This document shows positions 17,494 through 27,405 of a stretch of DNA of 64,000 nt, in pieces. The notes under the pieces are model-generated. The model was not told the origin of the DNA. It made no database searches and was given only the letters and a program-made list of their open reading frames with translations. A program made the translations under genes and the position numbers. Location of the stretch: positions 1-64,000 of the forward strand of contig NZ_JAJNAL010000008.1 in the NCBI RefSeq assembly GCF_022271405.1. Reading direction: 5' to 3'. Positions within the stretch are counted from its first letter, which is position 1. The number at the start of each line of letters is the position of its first letter. Origin of the DNA: Rhodopseudomonas infernalis. Its GTDB lineage: Bacteria; Pseudomonadota; Alphaproteobacteria; Rhizobiales; Xanthobacteraceae.

Positions 17494-20400
17494 TCAGCCA
17501 AGCGCGCTGGCGGACATCGCCAACGCGCGGCGTAGCACCTTGGACAGATCTTCGACCGAATACGGCTTGTGCAGCAGTTCGAAGCCGTGGTGGCCGTCGT
17601 CGGCCAGGACATTGGCGTAGCCCGAGTTCAACACGATCGGCAGGTTCGGCCAGCGGGTTCGGATCTCGCGGCCGAGCGCGACTCCGTCCATTCCGGGCAT
17701 CACGACGTCGCTGAGCACGATGTTGAAACGCGCGGCGTCCTGGCCGAGCAGCTGCAGGGCCTGTTCGGCGCTCGAGGCCAGCACGGTCTCGTAGCCGAGG
17801 TCGTGCAGCAGCTGGGTCGAGAACTCTCCGACCTCCGCATTGTCCTCCACCACCAAGACCCGCTTGCGCTCCTCGGACTTGTCGCTGTCGCCCGGCGCAG
17901 TGCGCTCGCGCTGTTCGATCGGTTTGTCGCTGAGCGGCAGCCGCAGCGTGATGGTGGTGCCCTTGCCGAGTTCGCTGTCGACCGAGACGTGGCCGCCGGA
18001 TTGCTTGACGAAGCCGTAGACCTGGGAAAGGCCGAGTCCGGTGCCGCGGCCGACGTCCTTGGTGGTGAAGAACGGCTCGAAGATGCGGTCGATCTGGTCG
18101 GGCGCGATGCCCGAGCCGGTGTCGGTGATCGACACGGCGACGACGTCGCCGATGCCCGCGGCGTCTTCTTGATAGGTCGGGCGGGCGCGGACGACGCGGA
18201 TCTGCAGTTCGCCCTGGCCATCCATCGCGTCGCGTGCATTGGCCACCAGATTGACCAGCGCCGCATCGAACTGGTTGGCATCGGCTTCGATCGCGAGCGG
18301 GCGTTCGTCAATCGTCAGCGTGAACCCGGCGCGCGAGCCGAGGGCGGTTCTGAGCATCTCGGCGATCTGCTCGATTTGCGCGGTGACGTCGAAGACCTGA
18401 CGGTTCTGCGCATGACGGCGCGCGAAGGTGAGGAGCTGGCCGGTCAGTTTGGCCGCGCGATCGGCCGTATCGGAAATCGCATCGACGTAGCGCCGCATGC
18501 GATCGGGCGGCAGTTCGCGCCGGCGCAGCAGATCGGCCGAGGAGCGGATCACGGTGAGCAGATTGTTGAAGTCGTGCGCCACGCCGCCGGTGAGCTGGCC
18601 GATCGCCTCCATCTTCTGGGCTTGGCGAAAGGCTTCCTCCGCCTTGCGCCGCACGGTGATCTCGACGGCCTCGGGAACGATGGCGATGACCTGTCCCTGC
18701 GCGTCGTGCACCGGGCGCATCTGGAAGTCGAACCAGCGCCAGCCGCCGACCGGCAGGTTGAGATGCAGCTCGCGACGCACGGTTCCTCCAGCGGCGACGG
18801 CGGACACGGCTTCCTTGATCATCTCCGTCATGCCCGGCGTGCCGGCGAACCAGGGAGTATCCCAGACCGGTTTGCCGACAACGTCGTCCAGCGCTGCGCC
18901 GATGCCGGACAAGGATGTGAGATTGGCGTCGATCAGGACGCCGTCGACGCCGAGCAGGGCCTGGTAGGTGTAGCTGGCGGCGAAGATCGTGCGTAGCCGC
19001 GCTTCTTTCTGGCGCAGTTCGGCGGTGCGTGCGGCGACCTGCTCTTCGAGCTGTTCGTTGAGGTTGCGCATCGCCGTCTCGGCGCGCTTGCGCTCGGTGA
19101 TGTCGCGGAAATACACCGACACGCTGCTGGAATTGGTCGGCGCGACGCGCAGGTTGAACCAGCGCCTGCTCGGCCCATGCTCGATCTCGAATTCCGAGCC
19201 GGCGCGCTCGTCCATCGCGCGGCGCAAGGCTACTTCGATGCGGCTTCCGGTCAGTGCCGGATAGACCTCCTGGCAGATTTTGCCGATCAGTTGCGAGGCC
19301 CGACGCCGCATCATCCGTTCGGCGGCGGTGTTGACGTAGGTGAAGCGATACTCGCTGTCGATCGCCACGAAGCCGTCGCTGATACTGGCGAGGATGCTCT
19401 CGGCGCGGTCGCGTGCCGCCTGTGCTTCCTGCCGCAGCGTGTGTTCGGTGCGCAGCGCTTCGCGCCGCACCTCGGCGGTGTCGAGATTGGACCGCACCCG
19501 CGCCAGCAATTCGCGGGCGCTGAACGGCTTGCTGAGATAGTCGTCGGCACCGGCCTCCAGACCCTCGACCTTGGCTTCCTCGCCGGCGCGCGCCGACAGA
19601 AAGATCACCGGCACGTCGGACAGCCTGGGATCGTTGCGCAGCGCCTTCAGCAGGTTCAGTCCGTCGAGCCGCGGCATCATGATGTCGGACAGAACCAGAT
19701 CAGGCCGATGCTTCCAGGCGGCCTCCAGGGCGGCCACGCCGTCACCCACGGCTTCGACCTCGTAGCTGTCGCCGAGCAGGCGCACCACGTAGTCGCGCAT
19801 GTCGGGATTGTCGTCGGCGAGCAGGACGCGGGGCCGGACTTCGTCGCGGCGGATGCCGAGTCCGAGGTCTTCGGCGGACGACGCGTGAGGCAGGTCGGCC
19901 GCGCCGCCGTCGCCCTCCAGCCAGCCCATCGCTTCATCCAGATAGGCCTGGGCCCGAATGTTGGTGGAAACCTGATGCGAAACCGGCTGAGGCCGGCCAG
20001 CCGGCACATGCGCGGTACCGAACGGCAGCGTGACGTGGAACGCGCTGCCGCGTCCGATTTCGCTTTCCACGCGGATGCTGCCGCTGTGCAGCTTGACGAG
20101 CTCCTGCACCAGCGCGAGCCCGATGCCGCTGCCTTCGATCGACCGGCCGCGCGCGCCTTCGACACGGCGGAAGCGTTCGAACAGATACGGGATCTCTTCG
20201 GGCGGGATGCCGGTGCCGGTGTCGCGCACCACGATCTCGGCCGACCGGCCGTCCGGCGAGGCGCCGACCGAGACGGCGACTTCGCCCTCGAAGGTGAACT
20301 TGAAGGCATTGGAGAGCAGGTTGAGGACGACCTTCTCCCACATATCGCGATCGACATAGACCGGCTGCGGCAATGGCGGCGCGTCGATCACCAGTCGCAA

Positions 20401-21780
20401 CCCGGCCTTGTCCATTGCGGAGCGAAAATTGGAGGCGAGCTCGGCCGTGAATGCCGGCAGATCTACCGGACGAAAATGAGCGGTGAGTCGGCCGGCCTCG
20501 ATCCGGGCGAAGTCGAGCAGGGTGTTGACCAGCTTGAGCAGGCGCAGGCCGTTGCGGTGGGCAATGCCGAGCAGGGCCTGCTGATCGTCAGACAGCCCGG
20601 TCTGCGTGATCACCTCCTCGAGCGGGCTCAGCATCAACGTCAGCGGGGTGCGAAATTCATGGCTGACATTGGAGAAGAACGCGGTCTTGGCCCGGTCGAT
20701 CTCGGCGAGCGCTTCGGCGCGGCGGCGCTCTTCTTCGTAAGCATCGGCGTTGGTGATCGCGGCCGCGATCTGCCCGGCCACCAGCGCCAGGAAGTCGCGA
20801 TAGCCGACGTCGTACAGCCTGAATGGATTGAGGCCGGCGACCAGAAAGCCGGAATGGCCGGTATCGCCGCTCGACTGGATCGGCAGCACGATCGCGCGGG
20901 TCGGCGGACTGCGCCAGCCGCCGGTGGGAAATTCGAAGCCGAACCGCGCCTGGAGATCGTCGACCAGTTGCGGCGTTCCTGACACCATCGCGTCGGCCAC
21001 CGGCCACGACTCCGCGCCCGGCGCGACCGACAGTATCGGCTTGACGCCGGGATGGTTGGCATCGATGCCGGCCGATGCGGCGAGCCGTGCAGTCTCGCCG
21101 CCGGGCTCGACCAGATAGATCAGGGCGAACGGCAGATCGCGCGGGTTGCTTGCCAGGGCTGCGGCACTGCTTTCGCAGGCTTGCGCCACGTTGCGCGATT
21201 GCGCCGCGTTGCTGGCTACCTCGCGCAGCAGCGACAGCTGCCGCTCGCTGATGACGCGCTGGGTGTCGTCGGTATTGGCGCAGAAGATGCCGCCGGGCGA
21301 GCCGTCTTCGGTCGGGATCGGGCTGTAGGAGAAGGTGTAATAGGTCTCTTCCGGGAAGCCGTTGCGCTCCATGATCAGGAGCTGGGCTTCGACGTAGGTA
21401 CCTTCATGTCCGCTGGTGGCCTTGGCGAGCAGCGGCGCGATGTCGTCCCAGATCTCGTGCCAGACCTCGCGGGTCGGCAGGCCCAGGGCCCACGGATGCT
21501 TGCCGCCGATGATCGCCTTGTAGGCGTCGTTGTAGAAGAAAATCAGGTCGCTGCCCCAGCCGATCCAGATCGGCTGTTGCGACGTCAACATGATCCGGAC
21601 GGCAGTCTTGAGCGCTTGAGGCCATTGCTCGGGCGCCCCCAACGACGTCGACGGCCAATCGAACTCCCGCGACAGCGTCGTGAGTTCTCCTCCACCGAGG
21701 AAGAGATGGTCAAGACCGGCCGATTCGTCTCCGGGCGATACAACCGGCAATTTTAGGTCGGCCAACGCTGCCCCCGACAC
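17494..21780 (-). CDS. Giant hybrid sensor histidine kinase with two kinase-receiver modules
   Basis: In order: a PAS-like region (about 40-185), a GAF-like region (190-345), HisKA with HEFRTP (His374), HATPase (N-box NLLSNAFKF about 487-495, G1 DTGTGIP about 520), receiver 1 (phospho-Asp 699 in VLSDIMMP), PAS (about 795-895), a short coiled coil (900-930), PAS (930-1045), a second HisKA of AHDFNN type (His1069), HATPase (DTGSGIAP about 1220), and receiver 2 (Asp1358 in VLSDVVMP). No membrane segment is present, so it is a cytosolic sensor. The start is GTG with a weak GGA upstream. No separate response regulator gene adjoins it. It is divergent from flgE, and no motif ties it to motility beyond that position. 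Confidence 0.9.
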   Translation of the reverse strand: MSGAALADLKLPVVSPGDESAGLDHLFLGGGELTTLSREFDWPSTSLGAPEQWPQALKTAVRIMLTSQQPIWIGWGSDLIFFYNDAYKAIIGGKHPWALGLPTREVWHEIWDDIAPLLAKATSGHEGTYVEAQLLIMERNGFPEETYYTFSYSPIPTEDGSPGGIFCANTDDTQRVISERQLSLLREVASNAAQSRNVAQACESSAAALASNPRDLPFALIYLVEPGGETARLAASAGIDANHPGVKPILSVAPGAESWPVADAMVSGTPQLVDDLQARFGFEFPTGGWRSPPTRAIVLPIQSSGDTGHSGFLVAGLNPFRLYDVGYRDFLALVAGQIAAAITNADAYEEERRRAEALAEIDRAKTAFFSNVSHEFRTPLTLMLSPLEEVITQTGLSDDQQALLGIAHRNGLRLLKLVNTLLDFARIEAGRLTAHFRPVDLPAFTAELASNFRSAMDKAGLRLVIDAPPLPQPVYVDRDMWEKVVLNLLSNAFKFTFEGEVAVSVGASPDGRSAEIVVRDTGTGIPPEEIPYLFERFRRVEGARGRSIEGSGIGLALVQELVKLHSGSIRVESEIGRGSAFHVTLPFGTAHVPAGRPQPVSHQVSTNIRAQAYLDEAMGWLEGDGGAADLPHASSAEDLGLGIRRDEVRPRVLLADDNPDMRDYVVRLLGDSYEVEAVGDGVAALEAAWKHRPDLVLSDIMMPRLDGLNLLKALRNDPRLSDVPVIFLSARAGEEAKVEGLEAGADDYLSKPFSARELLARVRSNLDTAEVRREALRTEHTLRQEAQAARDRAESILASISDGFVAIDSEYRFTYVNTAAERMMRRRASQLIGKICQEVYPALTGSRIEVALRRAMDERAGSEFEIEHGPSRRWFNLRVAPTNSSSVSVYFRDITERKRAETAMRNLNEQLEEQVAARTAELRQKEARLRTIFAASYTYQALLGVDGVLIDANLTSLSGIGAALDDVVGKPVWDTPWFAGTPGMTEMIKEAVSAVAAGGTVRRELHLNLPVGGWRWFDFQMRPVHDAQGQVIAIVPEAVEITVRRKAEEAFRQAQKMEAIGQLTGGVAHDFNNLLTVIRSSADLLRRRELPPDRMRRYVDAISDTADRAAKLTGQLLTFARRHAQNRQVFDVTAQIEQIAEMLRTALGSRAGFTLTIDERPLAIEADANQFDAALVNLVANARDAMDGQGELQIRVVRARPTYQEDAAGIGDVVAVSITDTGSGIAPDQIDRIFEPFFTTKDVGRGTGLGLSQVYGFVKQSGGHVSVDSELGKGTTITLRLPLSDKPIEQRERTAPGDSDKSEERKRVLVVEDNAEVGEFSTQLLHDLGYETVLASSAEQALQLLGQDAARFNIVLSDVVMPGMDGVALGREIRTRWPNLPIVLNSGYANVLADDGHHGFELLHKPYSVEDLSKVLRRALAMSASALG

Positions 21781-21810
21781 GATTGAACGGTCCGAACGCG
21801 CGTCTTCTCA

Positions 21811-21847
21811 AAAAGTTCCGACTTCGCAGTTCCGTGTCGGAACTTTT
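21811..21847. promoter_or_regulatory. Nested inverted repeat between hybrid kinase and flgE
   Basis: AAAAGTTCCGAC (21811-21822) and GTCGGAACTTTT (21836-21847) are perfect 12-bp arms around a 13-base loop. The loop holds a third half-site, so AGTTCCG-TGT-CGGAACT is also a perfect inner palindrome. It lies 31 bp upstream of the kinase start on that gene's leader side. It could be an operator or, as RNA, a terminator-like hairpin with flanking A/T runs. Confidence 0.6.
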
Positions 21848-21869
21848 GGTCGTCCAGCTGACGATCAAT

Positions 21870-21884
21870 CGGCAATTCTTGCCG
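21870..21884. promoter_or_regulatory. FlbD/ftr-like enhancer palindrome for flgE
   Basis: CGGCAA-TTC-TTGCCG is a perfect palindrome, followed at about 21889 by another CGGCAA half-site. It ends 73 bp before the sigma-54 promoter of flgE, the usual placement for an enhancer-binding activator. Near-identical elements precede the sigma-54 promoters of flgI and flgF. Confidence 0.6.
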
Positions 21885-21957
21885 AAGCCGGCAATTCCGC
21901 CACGGCTTCGGCCCGTTGGATAGTTCTTAAGCCACTGAAACAGCTGCATTGTTTCGT

Positions 21958-21972
21958 TGGCACGGAGTTTGC
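21958..21972 (+). promoter_or_regulatory. Sigma-54 promoter of the flgE operon
   Basis: TGGCAC-GGAGT-TTGC is an exact match to the sigma-54 consensus TGGCAC-N5-TTGC. It lies 77 bp before the flgE start codon, giving a predicted leader of about 65 bases. Confidence 0.85.
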
Positions 21973-22048
21973 GGAAGCTCCCACAGATCGTGTCCGACCA
22001 GACAGCACAGCCAGCCGACACGGCGGCTTGAATTGGGAGAAGTGAGTA

Positions 22049-23878
22049 ATGGGTATTTTCGGCGCTCTCACCACCTCGGTCGCGGGCCTGCGCTCGAACT
22101 CCTACGCGCTGGAGAACATCTCCGGGAATATCGCCAACTCCCAGACCACCGCCTTCAAGCGCGTCGACACCTCATTTCTCGATCTGGTCCCGCAAGGTGG
22201 CAGCAGCCAGCAGGCCGCGGGCTCGGTGACTTCCGAGTCGCGGCTGACCAACACGCTGGCCGGCTCCGTTCAGTCGGCCTCGGTCTCGACCTATATGGCG
22301 ATCAACGGCGAAGGCTTCTTTGCGGTCCAGAAGCCCGGCTCCTTTGCAGACAACAGTCCGATCTTCACAGGCGTCAACAACTACACCCGTCGCGGCGACT
22401 TCTCGCTCGACAAGAACGGCTATCTGGTCAACGGCTCGGGCTACTACCTGCAAGGTGTGCCGATCGATTCGACGACCGGCAATCCGGTCGGCAGCACGCC
22501 GCAGGTGCTGAAGTTTCAGAATGACTTCCTGCCGTCGCAGGCGACCACCAAGATCAGCTATCGCGCCAACCTGGCAAGCTACCCGCTGACCACCAAGCAC
22601 GACACTGCGGTGCCTGGCTCCGAATTGTTGCGTCCGGCCGACTTCGCGTCCAACCCGCAGGTCGTCGGCACTTCGCCGCCGCCGTTCGGCGACAACACCA
22701 AAGTCGGCCTGTCGTCGAACAACAAGGCAGGCAGCCCAATCACCGGGGCGACGTTGCTGAAGGGCAGCTCCGGTGACGCCGTTGCGACCAGCTTCACGAT
22801 CACCGACACGGTGACGGTCGGAACCGGATCCGCGGCGAAAACCATCGCCTTCTACGATTCAGGGGCCGGCGGTTCGGCGGGCTCGGCCGCCAACACCACC
22901 TATCTCGACCTTGCCACCGCGACGGTCGCCAATCTGCTCGGCGCGATCGACACGGCGAACGGCAACACCGGCACGGCATCTTCGGCCGCAGCCGGCTCGG
23001 TGACGCTGCACACCGGCACGGCGTCGGATCTGCTCATTACGTCTTCGGCCGGCGGTTTCGCGACGCTCGGCCTGACCAGCCCCGTGACGGTGATGCGCAC
23101 CGGCGGCGGCACAGTGGGCACGGGCCAAGTGATCGGCACCGACAACCAGGCCTTCCTCGACGAATCGATCTCCGGCGGCGCCACGACCGCCTATGACGGC
23201 AGCGGCGCTCCGGTGAACGTGCAGTTCCGTTGGGCCAAAATCGACTCCTCGACGCTCGGTGCCGGGCACACCGACACCTGGAATTTGTTCTATCAGGTCA
23301 ATCCGAATGCCACTGGCAGTCAGGTGGCCTGGCAGAACGTCAATACTAACTTCTCGTTCAGCGCGACGGGGCAGATGAACCCGGTGATCGGGCAGCTGTC
23401 GTTGGCGAACCTCACCGTGTCCGGCGTGTCGCTCGGCACCGTCACGGTCTCGTTCGGCACAGGCGGCCTGACCCAGTTCGCCGACACCAACGGCAATGTT
23501 CAGGTCAATCAGCTGCAGCAGGATGGCTACGCCGCGGGCCAGCTGGTCAGCGTCTCGGTGAGCAATGAAGGCCGCGTCGTCGGCTCTTATTCCAACGGCC
23601 GCAACATCGACCTCGCCGAAGTCTCGGTCGCGACCTTCAACGGCGCGAACTTTCTGAATCGAATCGATGGCGGTGCGTTCGAGGTCACCAACGAGTCCGG
23701 CGAGCCGCTGTACGGCAAGGGCGGCAGCATCTCGGGCTCGTCGCTGGAGTCTTCAAACACCGACATCGCCGACGAATTCACCAAGCTGATCGTCACGCAG
23801 CAGGCCTATTCGGCCAACACCAAGGTCATCACCACGGCCAACACCATGGTGCAGGACCTGCTCAACGTGATGCGCTGA
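22049..23878 (+). CDS. flgE: Flagellar hook protein FlgE
   Basis: This 609-residue protein has the rod/hook N-terminal signature (GIFGALTTSVAGLRSNS, then LENISGNIANSQTTAFKR) and the matching C-terminal heptad segment (SNTDIADEFTKLIVTQQAYSAN). The core FlgE domain with YMAINGEGFFAV and NYTRRGDFSLDKNGYLV is intact. Between about residues 233 and 350 an inserted module resembles the repeated modules of the two flagellins in this window (LGAIDTANGN, then VTLHTGTASDLLI). This explains much of its length over the roughly 400-residue enteric FlgE. It is the first gene of flgE-flgK-flgL, transcribed from a sigma-54 promoter. Confidence 0.95.
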   Translation: MGIFGALTTSVAGLRSNSYALENISGNIANSQTTAFKRVDTSFLDLVPQGGSSQQAAGSVTSESRLTNTLAGSVQSASVSTYMAINGEGFFAVQKPGSFADNSPIFTGVNNYTRRGDFSLDKNGYLVNGSGYYLQGVPIDSTTGNPVGSTPQVLKFQNDFLPSQATTKISYRANLASYPLTTKHDTAVPGSELLRPADFASNPQVVGTSPPPFGDNTKVGLSSNNKAGSPITGATLLKGSSGDAVATSFTITDTVTVGTGSAAKTIAFYDSGAGGSAGSAANTTYLDLATATVANLLGAIDTANGNTGTASSAAAGSVTLHTGTASDLLITSSAGGFATLGLTSPVTVMRTGGGTVGTGQVIGTDNQAFLDESISGGATTAYDGSGAPVNVQFRWAKIDSSTLGAGHTDTWNLFYQVNPNATGSQVAWQNVNTNFSFSATGQMNPVIGQLSLANLTVSGVSLGTVTVSFGTGGLTQFADTNGNVQVNQLQQDGYAAGQLVSVSVSNEGRVVGSYSNGRNIDLAEVSVATFNGANFLNRIDGGAFEVTNESGEPLYGKGGSISGSSLESSNTDIADEFTKLIVTQQAYSANTKVITTANTMVQDLLNVMR

Positions 23879-23924
23879 GGTGCATCGCACGCCTCGTTCT
23901 GTTTCGGTCAACGGGTAGCCGGTC

Positions 23925-25790
23925 ATGAGTCTCGGAGACGCACTTTCGATCGCGATGGCCGGCCTGCGTGCGAACCAGGCGGCGATGTCGCTGGTGTCGT
24001 CGAACGTCGCCAATGCGGAAACGCCCGGCTACGTTCGCAAGACCATCGATCAGGTCCAGACCTATTCGGGCCCGTCCGGCAGCGGCGTCTCGGTCGTCGG
24101 CGTCAACCGCGAACTCGACGCCTTCCTGCAGGCCCAGCTGCGCACCGAAACCTCCGGCGCGTCCTACGCTTCGCTGCGGTCGGATTTCCTCAACCAGGTG
24201 CAGGGATTGTTCGGCGACCCGAACTCGACCGGGACGCTGGAAGATTCCTTCAACAGCCTGACCGCCGCAGTGCGCGCACTCGCCACCAGCCCGGACAGCA
24301 CCTCGGCCCGGATCGGCCTGCTCAATGCGGCGCAGGTGATGTCCGGCGCGCTGAACGCGATGTCGAACGGCATCCAGTCGCTGCGCACCGGCGCCGAGAC
24401 CGGGCTGTCGGACAGCACCACCACCGCCAACAATCTGCTGCAGCAGATCGCCTCGATCAACAACAACATCCGCAGCAATCCGGCCGGGGGCACCTCGACC
24501 GACACGGCGACGGCGGCGATGCTCGACCAGCGCGACCAGGCGATCAGCCAGCTCGCGCAACTGATGGACATCCGCGTCGTCACCGACGGTTCCAATCAGG
24601 TGACGGTCTTCACCGGCTCCGGCGTGCAACTCGCCGGCATGCAGGCCGCCAAGCTGTCGTTCGATGCCCAGGGCACGGTGACGCCGAGCACGACCTGGAG
24701 TTCGAACGCCGCAACCAGTCAGCTCGGGTCCGTCAAGGTCAGCTACGCGGACGGCAGCTCGATCGATCTGACCAGCTCGCTGAAATCCGGCAAGATGGCG
24801 GCCTATATCGAGCTGCGCGACAAGTCGCTGGTGCAGGCGCAGACTCAGCTCGATCAGTTCGCCGCCTCGATGGCGAGCGCGTTGTCGGACAAGACCACGG
24901 CCGGCACTCCGGTGACGTCCGGCACCCAGGCCGGCTTCGCACTCGATCTGTCGAACATGAAGTCCGGCAACACCGTCAATATCAGCTACACCGACACGGC
25001 CACCGGGGCCCAGCGCACCGTCTCGGTGATGCGGGTCGACGATCCGTCGGTGCTGCCGCTGCCGCAGACCGCCACGCTCGATCCCAACGACTATGTGGTC
25101 GGGATCGATTTCTCCGGCGCGTCGGGATCCGTCACCGCGCAGCTCAACGCCGCATTGAACAGCCGCAACCTGCAATTCACCGGCACCGCGCCGAACATCA
25201 CGGTGCTGAACAATCCCAACTTCTCCATCGTCACCGCGGCGTCGGTGACGAGCACGGAGACGTCGCTCGCCGGGGGCAGCGCAGAATTGCCGTTGTTCAC
25301 TGACGGCAGCTCCGCCTATAGCGGTGCGCTGACCGGCTCCGGTTCGCAGATGACCGGCTTCGCGCAGCGGATCGCCGTCAATCCGGCACTGGTCAACGAC
25401 TCCGACAAGCTGGTGTCCTATTCGGCGTCGACGGCAGCCGGCGACACCACGCGTCCCGATTTCATCCTGAAGCAGCTCAGCACCAGCAAATTCTTGTATT
25501 CGCCCTCGACCGGGGTGGGCTCGACCGGCACGCCCTATAACGGCACGCTGCAGAACTATCTGCAGCAATTCGTGTCGCTGCAGGGCTCCAACGCGCAAGC
25601 GGCGTCGCAGCTTTCCGATGGCCAGAACGTGGTGCTGAACACGCTGCAGCAGAAGTACTCGACGAACTCCGGCGTCAACATGGACGATGAAATGGCGCAT
25701 CTGCTGTCGCTGCAGAACGCCTATTCGGCCAATGCGCGCGTGATGTCGACGGTGAACCAGATGTATCAGACGCTGATGCAGGCGATGTGA
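23925..25790 (+). CDS. flgK: Hook-associated protein 1 FlgK
   Basis: A 621-residue junction protein with the N-terminal axial signature (AMAGLRANQAAMSLVSSNVANAETPGYVRK) split around residue 15-45 and a C-terminal helix (NMDDEMAHLLSLQNAYSANARV) typical of FlgK. It forms the first hook-filament junction layer outside the cell. It starts 46 bp after flgE and 7 bp before flgL, consistent with one transcript. Its central region (about 230-480) is Ser/Thr/Ala-rich and beta-like. Confidence 0.93.
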   Translation: MSLGDALSIAMAGLRANQAAMSLVSSNVANAETPGYVRKTIDQVQTYSGPSGSGVSVVGVNRELDAFLQAQLRTETSGASYASLRSDFLNQVQGLFGDPNSTGTLEDSFNSLTAAVRALATSPDSTSARIGLLNAAQVMSGALNAMSNGIQSLRTGAETGLSDSTTTANNLLQQIASINNNIRSNPAGGTSTDTATAAMLDQRDQAISQLAQLMDIRVVTDGSNQVTVFTGSGVQLAGMQAAKLSFDAQGTVTPSTTWSSNAATSQLGSVKVSYADGSSIDLTSSLKSGKMAAYIELRDKSLVQAQTQLDQFAASMASALSDKTTAGTPVTSGTQAGFALDLSNMKSGNTVNISYTDTATGAQRTVSVMRVDDPSVLPLPQTATLDPNDYVVGIDFSGASGSVTAQLNAALNSRNLQFTGTAPNITVLNNPNFSIVTAASVTSTETSLAGGSAELPLFTDGSSAYSGALTGSGSQMTGFAQRIAVNPALVNDSDKLVSYSASTAAGDTTRPDFILKQLSTSKFLYSPSTGVGSTGTPYNGTLQNYLQQFVSLQGSNAQAASQLSDGQNVVLNTLQQKYSTNSGVNMDDEMAHLLSLQNAYSANARVMSTVNQMYQTLMQAM

Positions 25791-25797
25791 GGCAGCA

Positions 25798-27405
25798 ATG
25801 GCAATCGACGGCGTAAGCGGGCGTACATCCTACATCGGCACCGGAATTATCAACATCCGGAGCCAGATCGAGAACCTGACCGCGCAGCTCGCGAACGGTC
25901 GCGTTTCGACGACCTATGCGGGCGACGGGACCGGCCGCAGCCTGGCGATCGGCATGCGCGCGCAGGTGGCGAACATCGCCAGCTATTCCGACACCATGAC
26001 CAACATCAACACCCGGATCAGCGTCGCCAATCTGTCGCTGCAGCGGCTCGACGCGATCGGCAGCGAGGTGAAGGGTGCCGCCGCGAGCGCCGGCGCGACG
26101 CTCGACAACACCGGCCAGTCGGCCGGGCAGAAGACGGCCGGGCTGGATTTCTTCGATGCCGTCGACATGCTGAACGCGCAGTCCAGCGGACGCTATCTGT
26201 TTTCGGGGCGCGCCACCGACACCGCGCCGGTGACCTCGGCCGATCAGATCATGAACGGCAACGGCGCTGCGATCGCCGGGCTCAAGCAGATCATCAGCGA
26301 ACGCCACGACGCCGATGTCGGCACCGACGGCATGGGGCGGACGATCGTCTCGACCGGCGCCACGCCGACCTCGGTGCAGATCGGCGAAGATTTCGCGGCC
26401 AATCCCTACGCGACGCCGACCGCGATCGGGGCCTCGCCGTTCGGTCTGAAGATCTCGTCGATCGCCACCACCATCGCCGGCGCGACGGTGACCCAGCCCA
26501 CCGAGACGCCGCCGACCTCGGCGCCGGCAGCGCCCAACCCAGTGGCGATGGGGATCGACCTGGGCGGCAATCTGCCGAACGAGGGCGACACCGTGTCGTT
26601 CACCTTCAACCTGCCGGACGGCTCGCAGGAGACGATCAAGCTGACGGCGTCGTCTCAGTCGCCGCTGCCGGCCAACAGCTTCGCGATCGACCCGGGCGAT
26701 CCCCTGGCGGTACCGGCGGTGCCTGCGTCGCCGTCGATCACCGCTGGAAACCTGAAGACGGCGCTTACCGATGCGGTGCAGAAGCTGTCGGGCAGTGCGC
26801 TGTCCGCCGCTTCGGCCATCAAGGCCGGCGACGACTTCTTCAACAAGACGCCGCCGCTGCGGGTCGCCGGCACCGCGCCGTTCGGCGCCGCCACCGCGCA
26901 GGTGGCCGGCACCAAGGCCGATACCGTGTTCTGGTACAATGGCGAGCCGGACTCATCGACAGATCCGGCGCGCGGCACCGCCATTGGCCGCGTCGACGAC
27001 TCCATCACGGTGCAATACGGCATCCGGGCCGACGAGCAGGCGCTGCGCAAGCAGTTGCAGACCGTGGCGGTGTTCGCCGCGGTGACCACCTCGGCAAGCG
27101 ATCCGAACGGCGCCAATAAACTCGCCGCGCTCAACCAGCGCGTGTCAGCGAACCTCGCGGTGGTGTCGGGGGAGCAGACGATCCAGAATATCCAGGCGGA
27201 CCTCGCCGGCGCCCAGGCCGCGATGAAGGCCACCGGCGACCGCCAGACCCAGACCAAGGCGCTGGCGCAGACCATGCTGGATTCGATCGAGGGCGTGAAC
27301 AATGACGAAGTCGCGACCAAGATCCTGGCGCTGCAGACCAGTCTGCAGGCGTCGTATCAGTTAACGTCGCAGCTCTATCAGATGAGCCTCGTCAAGTTTC
27401 TTTAG
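25798..27405 (+). CDS. flgL: Hook-filament junction protein FlgL (flagellin-like HAP3)
   Basis: This 535-residue flagellin-like protein has a helical N-terminus (IINIRSQIENLTAQLANGRVS) and C-terminal helix (VATKILALQTSLQASYQLTSQLYQMSLVKFL, ends only) of FlgL/HAP3. It is much longer than the about 300-residue enteric protein because of a central, Pro/Ala-rich and beta-like region around residues 205-330. It connects FlgK to the filament. The start has GAGG 5 bp upstream. A strong terminator follows the stop. Confidence 0.9.
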   Translation: MAIDGVSGRTSYIGTGIINIRSQIENLTAQLANGRVSTTYAGDGTGRSLAIGMRAQVANIASYSDTMTNINTRISVANLSLQRLDAIGSEVKGAAASAGATLDNTGQSAGQKTAGLDFFDAVDMLNAQSSGRYLFSGRATDTAPVTSADQIMNGNGAAIAGLKQIISERHDADVGTDGMGRTIVSTGATPTSVQIGEDFAANPYATPTAIGASPFGLKISSIATTIAGATVTQPTETPPTSAPAAPNPVAMGIDLGGNLPNEGDTVSFTFNLPDGSQETIKLTASSQSPLPANSFAIDPGDPLAVPAVPASPSITAGNLKTALTDAVQKLSGSALSAASAIKAGDDFFNKTPPLRVAGTAPFGAATAQVAGTKADTVFWYNGEPDSSTDPARGTAIGRVDDSITVQYGIRADEQALRKQLQTVAVFAAVTTSASDPNGANKLAALNQRVSANLAVVSGEQTIQNIQADLAGAQAAMKATGDRQTQTKALAQTMLDSIEGVNNDEVATKILALQTSLQASYQLTSQLYQMSLVKFL

